From contig NZ_JAFV01000001.1 of NCBI RefSeq assembly GCF_000526315.1, positions 2,294,001 through 2,358,000 of the forward strand: a DNA stretch of 64,000 nt. The letters run 5' to 3'. The notes below the pieces were generated by a model, which was not told the DNA's origin, did no database searches, and worked only from the letters and a program-made list of their open reading frames with translations. This DNA comes from Methylopila sp. 73B (GTDB lineage Bacteria; Pseudomonadota; Alphaproteobacteria; Rhizobiales; Methylopilaceae). Shown piece by piece: positions 59,509-64,000 of this stretch. Position 1 is the first letter of the stretch, and each line of letters opens with the position of its first letter. The position numbers and the translations under genes were made by a program.

Positions 59509-60768
59509 CTACGCCGCGGCCATCGCCCCATAGCGGCGGGCGGCTTCGAGGGTGAGGCCGGCGCCGACCGCGCCGAAGACGTCGCCCTCCACCACACGGA
59601 CGCCTGGCAGGCCGCCGAGGATCGCGGCGCGCACGTGCGGCACGCGGGTGGAGCCGCCGGTGAGGAACACGGCGTCGATCTCGCCGGCGCCGACGCCGGC
59701 CTTCGCGAGGCAGCTCGCCACGCAGGCCGTGATCTTCTCCGACTGGCGCCGGGTGTGGGCGATGAAGCCGTCGCGCGTCAGCTCCGCCGTCAGGTCCCTC
59801 TCCACCAAGTCCAGCGGCAAGGTCGCGCGCTCGGCGTCGGAGAGCCTGATCTTGCCCGCCTCGACGTCGGCCGCGAGACCATGGCCGGCCTCGGCCTCGA
59901 TCACGGTCAGCAGCCGGTCCAGCAGCTCGGGCTTCGCCGCCTCGCGCCGGACCTCGCGGATTTGCCGCGCGGTGCGGCCGTCGTAGAGCTTGTTGATGCT
60001 CGACCAGGTGGCGAGGTCGTGGAAATAGGTCGAGGGGACCTCGAGCTCCTTGCGCTTCATGGGCGAGCCGAGGCCGAGCAGCGGCATCACCGCGCCGAGG
60101 CTCAAGCGGCGGTCGAAGTCGACGCCGCCCACCCGCACGCCGTCGTTGGCGAGGATGTCCGAGCCGCGCTCGGCGCGGCCGTGCCGGTCGGGCGAGAGCC
60201 GGATGACCGAGAAGTCCGAGGTGCCGCCGCCGATGTCGGCGATCAGCGCCAGCTCCTCGCGCGAGATCTCGCGCTCGTAGTCGAGCGCGGCGGCCACCGG
60301 CTCGTACTGGAACGACACGTCCTTGAAGCCGACCGAGAGCGCGATCTCGCGCAGCGTCGCCTCGGCGCGGGCGTCGCCCTCCGCGTCGCCGTCGACGAAG
60401 TGCACGGGACGGCCGTGCACGACCGCGTCGAGCGCGCGGCCCGAGGCCGTCTCCGCGCGGCGCTTCACGATGGCGAGGTAGCGCGCGACGACGTCGCGGA
60501 ACTTCACCCGCTCCCGACCGATCACCGTCGCCTCGTCGATCAGCGCGGTGCCGAGCACGGACTTGAGGCTGCGCATCAGCCGGCCAGGCTCGCCGGCGAG
60601 GTAGGCGGCGAGCGCCGCCCGGCCGACGCGGGACTCGCCCGAGGGCGCGAAGAAGATGGCGCTCGGGATCGTCAGCTCGTCGCCTTCGAGCGGCGCAAGC
60701 CGGGCCTGCGCGCCCGCGAGGCCGAGCGTGGTGTTGGACGTGCCGAAATCGAGGCCGCAGGCGGTCAT
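59509..60768 (-). CDS. Hsp70 family protein lacking substrate-binding domain (YegD-like)
   Basis: A 419-residue actin-fold ATPase. ATP-binding motifs are GLDFGTSNTTLGL (residues 5-17), VSFQYEPVAAALDYE, IADIGGGTSDFSVIRL and VFLTGGSTRVPHVR. It matches the nucleotide-binding domain of DnaK, but ends where the substrate-binding domain would start, so it resembles YegD/HscA-like single-domain members. It may be a chaperone or a signalling ATPase. It sits between yebC and ruvC on the same strand, an extra gene in the usual yebC-ruvCAB order. Confidence 0.85.
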   Translation of the reverse strand: MTACGLDFGTSNTTLGLAGAQARLAPLEGDELTIPSAIFFAPSGESRVGRAALAAYLAGEPGRLMRSLKSVLGTALIDEATVIGRERVKFRDVVARYLAIVKRRAETASGRALDAVVHGRPVHFVDGDAEGDARAEATLREIALSVGFKDVSFQYEPVAAALDYEREISREELALIADIGGGTSDFSVIRLSPDRHGRAERGSDILANDGVRVGGVDFDRRLSLGAVMPLLGLGSPMKRKELEVPSTYFHDLATWSSINKLYDGRTARQIREVRREAAKPELLDRLLTVIEAEAGHGLAADVEAGKIRLSDAERATLPLDLVERDLTAELTRDGFIAHTRRQSEKITACVASCLAKAGVGAGEIDAVFLTGGSTRVPHVRAAILGGLPGVRVVEGDVFGAVGAGLTLEAARRYGAMAAA

Positions 60769-60951
60769 GGAATGCGCCGGTGCTGGGACGGGGGCGCGTC
60801 TTCTAACCGCGTCGGCTGGCCGCGTCCATGCCGGGGGAGCGGAGGAGGGCCGCAGCTGCAGGGCGACCGGGCATTCGCATCAAGTTCCGCGACGGAAGAT
60901 CGTAAGGCGTCGTCCTCCGGCTTGGCCGGAGGGCGACGGCCCGAGGACCGT

Positions 60952-61698
60952 TCAGCCGCTGATCTTCGCCATGATCTCGTCGGAGATCTCGTAGTTGCCG
61001 AAGACGTTCTGGACGTCGTCGTCGTCGTCGAAGGCGTCGAGCAGCTTGAGCAGCGAGGCCGCCTTCTCCTCGTCGAGCGGCGTGGTCGTGGTGGGTCGCC
61101 ACACGACCTTGGTGCTTTCCGCTTCGCCGAGCGCCGCTTCGAGCGCCTTCGACACCTCGTTCAGGTCCTCGAAGGCGCAGGTGACGACGTGGTTCTCGGC
61201 GTCAGACTCCACGTCCTCCGCGCCAGCCTCGATCGCCGCTTCGAGCACGGCGTCGGCGGTGCCGGCCTTGGCCGGATAGACGATCTCGCCCACGCGGTTG
61301 AACATGAAGCCGACCGAGCCGGTCTCGCCCAGCGCGCCGCCGGCCTTGGTGAAGTACGAGCGCACGGCCGAGGCGGTGCGGTTGCGGTTGTCGGTCAGCG
61401 CCTCGACGATGACGGCGACGCCGCCGGGGCCGTAGCCCTCGTAGCGGACCTCGTCGTAGTTCTCGCCGTCGGCGCCCGAGGCCTTCTTGATGGCGCGCTC
61501 GATGTTGTCCTTCGGCATGGACTGCGACTTGGCGGCGCTGATCGCGAGGCGCAGCCGCGCGTTCATGTTCGGGTCGGGCAGGCCCGCCTTCGCCGCGACC
61601 GTGATCTCGCGGGCGAGCTTCGAGAACAGCTTCGCCCGGACCGCGTCCTGGCGGCCCTTGCGGTGCATGATGTTCTTGAACTGGGAATGACCGGCCAT
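60952..61698 (-). CDS. yebC: YebC/PmpR family protein
   Basis: A 248-residue protein with the full family signature: [19 protein letters not shown] at the start and [18 protein letters not shown] at about 80-97. The [24 protein letters not shown] stretch is also diagnostic (quoted in part: [27 protein letters not shown]). Family members bind DNA as regulators or, as shown more recently, support ribosomes on proline-rich stretches. Its position near ruvCAB is conserved. It stands alone on the minus strand with its own promoter. Confidence 0.95.
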   Translation of the reverse strand: MAGHSQFKNIMHRKGRQDAVRAKLFSKLAREITVAAKAGLPDPNMNARLRLAISAAKSQSMPKDNIERAIKKASGADGENYDEVRYEGYGPGGVAVIVEALTDNRNRTASAVRSYFTKAGGALGETGSVGFMFNRVGEIVYPAKAGTADAVLEAAIEAGAEDVESDAENHVVTCAFEDLNEVSKALEAALGEAESTKVVWRPTTTTPLDEEKAASLLKLLDAFDDDDDVQNVFGNYEISDEIMAKISG

Positions 61699-61832
61699 GG
61701 TCCGCTCCGACGTCGTCTTCTTATTGGGGGACGCGTCCGGTCGCCGATGTTTCAGGCGCGCGCGGCGGATCGCGTCCGGCGATTGAGGTGCGCGGCGTTA
61801 TAAGACCACGTTTTTGGGAAGGAAAGGCCGGC

Positions 61833-62654
61833 TTACTCCCAGAAGTCCGGCCGCGCTTCGCTGAGCGCCCCGCCGATGCGCACCGGCGCGATCCGCGTCG
61901 CGAGGCCGCGCCCGTCGACCTCGACGGCGAGGCCGGAGAGCGTGCCCTCGCCTTCCGCCGGCTCGAAACGGCCGGAGGGCAGCTTGCGCAGGAAGCGCTG
62001 GATCGGCTCGTCCTTCTTCATGCCGAGCACGCTGTCGTAGTCGCCGCACATGCCGGCATCGGACATGTAAGCCGTGCCGCCCGCAAGAATGCGGTGATCG
62101 GAGGTCGGCGTGTGGGTGTGGGTGCCGACCACGAGCGTGGCGCGTCCGTCGAGAAAGTGGCCGAAGGCCTGCTTCTCGCTGGTGGCTTCGGCGTGGAAAT
62201 CGACCACCACGGCGTCCGCCGCCTCGCCCAGCGGGCAGGCCTCGAGCTCGGCGTCGATCGCGCGGAAGGGATCGTCGAGCGATGTCCCCATGAAGACGTT
62301 GCCCATGACGTTGACCACGAGCACGCGGGCGCCGTTGCGCGCCTCGATCAGCTGCGCGCCGCGTCCGGGCGTGCCCTTGGGGAAGTTGACCGGGCGCACG
62401 AGCCGGTCCGCGCGCTCGGCGAACACCAGCGCCTCGCGCTGATCGAAGGCGTGGTTGCCGAGGGTGACCGCGTCGCAGCCGGCGTCCAGCAGGTCGTTGT
62501 AGATCGCTTCGGTGATGCCGAAGCCGCCCGCGGCGTTCTCGCCGTTGATCACGACGAGGTCGAGCCCCCAGCGCTCGCGCAAGGCCGGCAGCCGTTCGGC
62601 CACCACATTGCGCCCGGCGCGGCCGACCACGTCGCCGAGAAACAGAAGTCGCAT
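61833..62654 (-). CDS. YmdB-type metallophosphoesterase (TIGR00282 family)
   Basis: A 273-residue phosphodiesterase. Family motifs: LLFLGDVVGRAGR (3-15), INGENAAGGFGIT (36-48), TLGNHAFDQ (about 66-74), DFHAEATSEKQAF (about 150-162) and VGTHTHTPTSD (about 176-186), giving the two-metal site. The Bacillus homologue YmdB hydrolyses 2',3'-cyclic AMP and controls biofilm and motility. In Alphaproteobacteria it usually sits between fau and yebC, as here. ATG at 62654 gives MRLLFLGDVVG; the site has a proper start. Confidence 0.93.
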   Translation of the reverse strand: MRLLFLGDVVGRAGRNVVAERLPALRERWGLDLVVINGENAAGGFGITEAIYNDLLDAGCDAVTLGNHAFDQREALVFAERADRLVRPVNFPKGTPGRGAQLIEARNGARVLVVNVMGNVFMGTSLDDPFRAIDAELEACPLGEAADAVVVDFHAEATSEKQAFGHFLDGRATLVVGTHTHTPTSDHRILAGGTAYMSDAGMCGDYDSVLGMKKDEPIQRFLRKLPSGRFEPAEGEGTLSGLAVEVDGRGLATRIAPVRIGGALSEARPDFWE

Positions 62655-62762
62655 GCGGGAACCCCGGATGACTGTGACGCGCGCCGGCCCTCAGGACCGA
62701 CGCGCTTCACTATCCGAGCTTTGCAGCGCCGTCATCGCAGGAATGCGGGCCGCAGGCCGTGA

Positions 62763-62888
62763 TCAGCGGGCGATCGCCTGGCCGGTGGCGGTGACGTCGC
62801 GCTTCGCGCCGCGAACGGTGTTTGCGCAGGCGGCCATCGAAACGGAGAAGGCGACGAGAACGGTGAAAGCGATGAGGCGACGCGCCAT
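62763..62888 (-). CDS. Entericidin-family small lipoprotein
   Basis: A 41-residue protein: an N-terminal signal (MARRLIAFTVLVAFSVSMAA) with lipobox, then CANTVRGAKRDVTATGQA. The Cys-A-N-T-V-x-G-x-x-x-D-V-x-x-T-G pattern matches entericidin (EcnA/EcnB) lipoproteins. CGGGAG precedes the ATG by 8 bp. Entericidins are stress-associated outer-membrane lipoproteins; in Alphaproteobacteria many copies exist and their role is poorly known. It sits between ymdB-like and fau on the same strand. Confidence 0.8.
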   Translation of the reverse strand: MARRLIAFTVLVAFSVSMAACANTVRGAKRDVTATGQAIAR

Positions 62889-62981
62889 GTGCAGAACTCC
62901 CGGACAGCGAGCAAACCGGCCTCAAGGGATCCGGCGGCAGATGAACGCGCGACAGGCCGCCATGGTTTCGCCACGCCCGCG

Positions 62982-63575
62982 TTAAACTGCAGGCGCGTAT
63001 CCGAACTCCGTCAGCACGCCGTCCAGCCGCTGGTCGTAAGCGTCGGTCGGCACGCGCTCCACCTCCTGCGCGGCGAAGGCGAGCCCGACCGCGGTGGTGG
63101 GCCGCGACGCCCTGAGCTTTTCGAGCGACCGGTCGTAGAAGCCGCCGCCATAGCCGAGACGGAAGCCGTGGGCGTCGAAGGCCGCGAGCGGGGCGAACAG
63201 CAGGTCGGGCTCGACCTCCTCGGCGGCGTCGCCCGGCTCCAGAAGGCCGAAGCGGCGGGTCTCGAGCGGCTCGCCCGGCGCCCAGGCGCGGAACATCAGC
63301 GGCGCGTCCTTGCGCGCGATCACGGGCAGGCAGAGCAGGACGCCCATGGCGTGGAGCCGCGTCATCAGCGGCGCCGTTTCGATCTCGCCGCGGATCGCGA
63401 CGAAGACGGACACGCGCCGGGGCCGCAACCTGGCCACGAGCTCGGCTCCGACCTCGGCGACGGCCTCGGCCGCCTGCGCGCGTTCGTCGGGCGGGATCGC
63501 CGCCCGGCGCGCGAGCGTCTCGGCCCGTAGCGCCGCCTTGAGGGCGGCGGGGTCGGTGGTCGTCGTCTGGGTCAT
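62982..63575 (-). CDS. fau: 5-formyltetrahydrofolate cyclo-ligase
   Basis: A 197-residue enzyme that converts 5-formyl-THF to 5,10-methenyl-THF with ATP. The C-terminal signature GYGGGFYDRSLEKL is complete and includes the ATP-binding loop. The N-terminal helix ALKAALRAETLARRAAIPPDER and FAPLAAFDAHGFRLG also fit. The length matches the family. The gene starts 15 bp from the 6S RNA 3' end, the same ssrS-fau arrangement as in Gammaproteobacteria, so it is probably cotranscribed with it. Confidence 0.94.
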   Translation of the reverse strand: MTQTTTTDPAALKAALRAETLARRAAIPPDERAQAAEAVAEVGAELVARLRPRRVSVFVAIRGEIETAPLMTRLHAMGVLLCLPVIARKDAPLMFRAWAPGEPLETRRFGLLEPGDAAEEVEPDLLFAPLAAFDAHGFRLGYGGGFYDRSLEKLRASRPTTAVGLAFAAQEVERVPTDAYDQRLDGVLTEFGYAPAV

Positions 63576-63589
63576 GAAAGATGAGAAGC

Positions 63590-63750
63590 GCGGAGCCGCA
63601 GAGGCCGTTGGATGTAAGATCCCGGGACACCTACATAGTAGGTGGGCGCCGTTGTGACCAAGACCACGGTCGAGACCAGTGACAGCTCCCGTTCGGAATC
63701 GTAAGGGCCCGGGGATTCAAGTCTCCTGACGCACCCCGCAGCACCGCAAC
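63590..63750 (-). ncRNA. ssrS: 6S RNA (ssrS)
   Basis: About 160 nt reading leftward, immediately upstream of fau, the usual ssrS position. The closing stem is visible: on the minus strand GCGGTGCTGCGGGG (from 63747) pairs with TCTGCGGCTCCGC (to 63590). Within the loop are conserved blocks CTTGAATCCCCGGGCCC in the 5' half and GGTGTCCCGGGATC in the 3' half, and a palindromic CACCTACTATGTAGGTG next to the bubble. 6S RNA binds sigma70 holoenzyme in stationary phase. Ends are estimated from the closing stem; the exact 5' end is not known. Confidence 0.8.
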
Positions 63751-64000
63751 GCCAATGTAGGCGAGCGAAGGGCGAAGCGCCAGTGGCCTCAGCGCGGCGG
63801 CAGGCCGAGCGATGCCCGAAATTCGTTGATCGGAATCGACGGATACGAGAGTTCGCCGACCGGCGCGAAACGTTTTGGTCGCGGGGGCCGCATGGAAAGG
63901 ACGAGATCGGGCGGCGGCGGAAGCGCCCCCACGACGCGACGCCTCGGTGGAGGAACAAGATCCCGCGTGTCAAACGAGGTCGAGTCTAAGCGAACGGCGT
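63751..64000. other. Right-edge region, no gene assigned
   Basis: This 250-bp stretch upstream of the 6S RNA should hold its promoter. On the minus strand one reading frame stays open from the window edge to TGA at 63789-63791 (70 codons, ending EFRASLGLPPR), but it has no known motif and its codon use is atypical. I do not see zapA, which often precedes ssrS. Confidence 0.4.

Noticed and set aside
63789-64000. Minus-strand frame open to the window edge, ending EFRASLGLPPR
   Set aside because: 70 open codons are not rare at this GC content, codon use is atypical and there is no motif; more sequence to the right is needed.

Overview
The window is GC-rich chromosomal DNA from an alphaproteobacterium, most likely a member of the Hyphomicrobiales (Methylobacteriaceae/Methylopilaceae-like); I cannot fix the genus. 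The evidence is the complete PhyR-NepR-EcfG general stress response locus (found only in Alphaproteobacteria), the yebC-ruvCAB-ybgC-tolQRAB-pal-cpoB-tilS chain, a 6S RNA beside the formyltetrahydrofolate cyclo-ligase gene, and palindromic intergenic repeats of alphaproteobacterial type. No tRNA, rRNA, insertion sequence, prophage or CRISPR array was seen.

Layout. 1-6341: the end of a GlxA-type regulator, a divergent short-chain dehydrogenase, a two-subunit molybdenum hydroxylase (IorA/IorB type), a MATE exporter and a transglutaminase-like protein. 6360-10879: an overlapping catabolic operon (MFS carrier, amidohydrolase/lactonase, SAF-domain oxidoreductase) divergent from a GntR/FCD regulator, with two GGTATACC operators between them. 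10929-17205: exonuclease III, an RTX protein with two HasA-like domains, a GAF/HWE-type histidine kinase convergent with a single-domain response regulator, and a ketopantoate-reductase-like protein. 17512-20692: an LTXXQ periplasmic protein divergent from an OmpR-type response regulator, its kinase and a small membrane protein. 20697-33681: metabolic and housekeeping genes, including GNAT, glutathionyl-hydroquinone reductase, Nudix, phosphoesterase, pyruvate carboxylase, OpgC, and a galE-MFS-FAH operon.

34787-39001 is the general stress response locus: phyR, dps, a small membrane protein, nepR, ecfG, and a HisKA_2 protein with a degenerate ATPase domain. SigmaEcfG-like promoters precede dps and nepR. 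A Crp/Fnr regulator lies divergently upstream. 39042-46576 holds an ABC-F ATPase, a SpoU methyltransferase, RecQ, a PepSY membrane protein and a PCuAC copper chaperone pair. 46596-59235 is the tilS/cpoB/pal/tolBARQ/ybgC/ruvBAC block on the minus strand. Two sets of plus-strand genes interrupt it: two trypsin-like proteases between ybgC and tolQ, and a Uma2-family nuclease between ruvB and ruvA. 59509-64000 holds an Hsp70-like protein, YebC, a YmdB-type phosphodiesterase, an entericidin lipoprotein, formyltetrahydrofolate cyclo-ligase and 6S RNA.

Most of the window is conserved core chromosome. The best leads are: the GntR-controlled operon with its operators; the doubled HasA-like domains that lack the haem-ligand tyrosine; the stress locus whose sensor seems to have lost ATP binding; and the genes inserted in the ruv and tol clusters.
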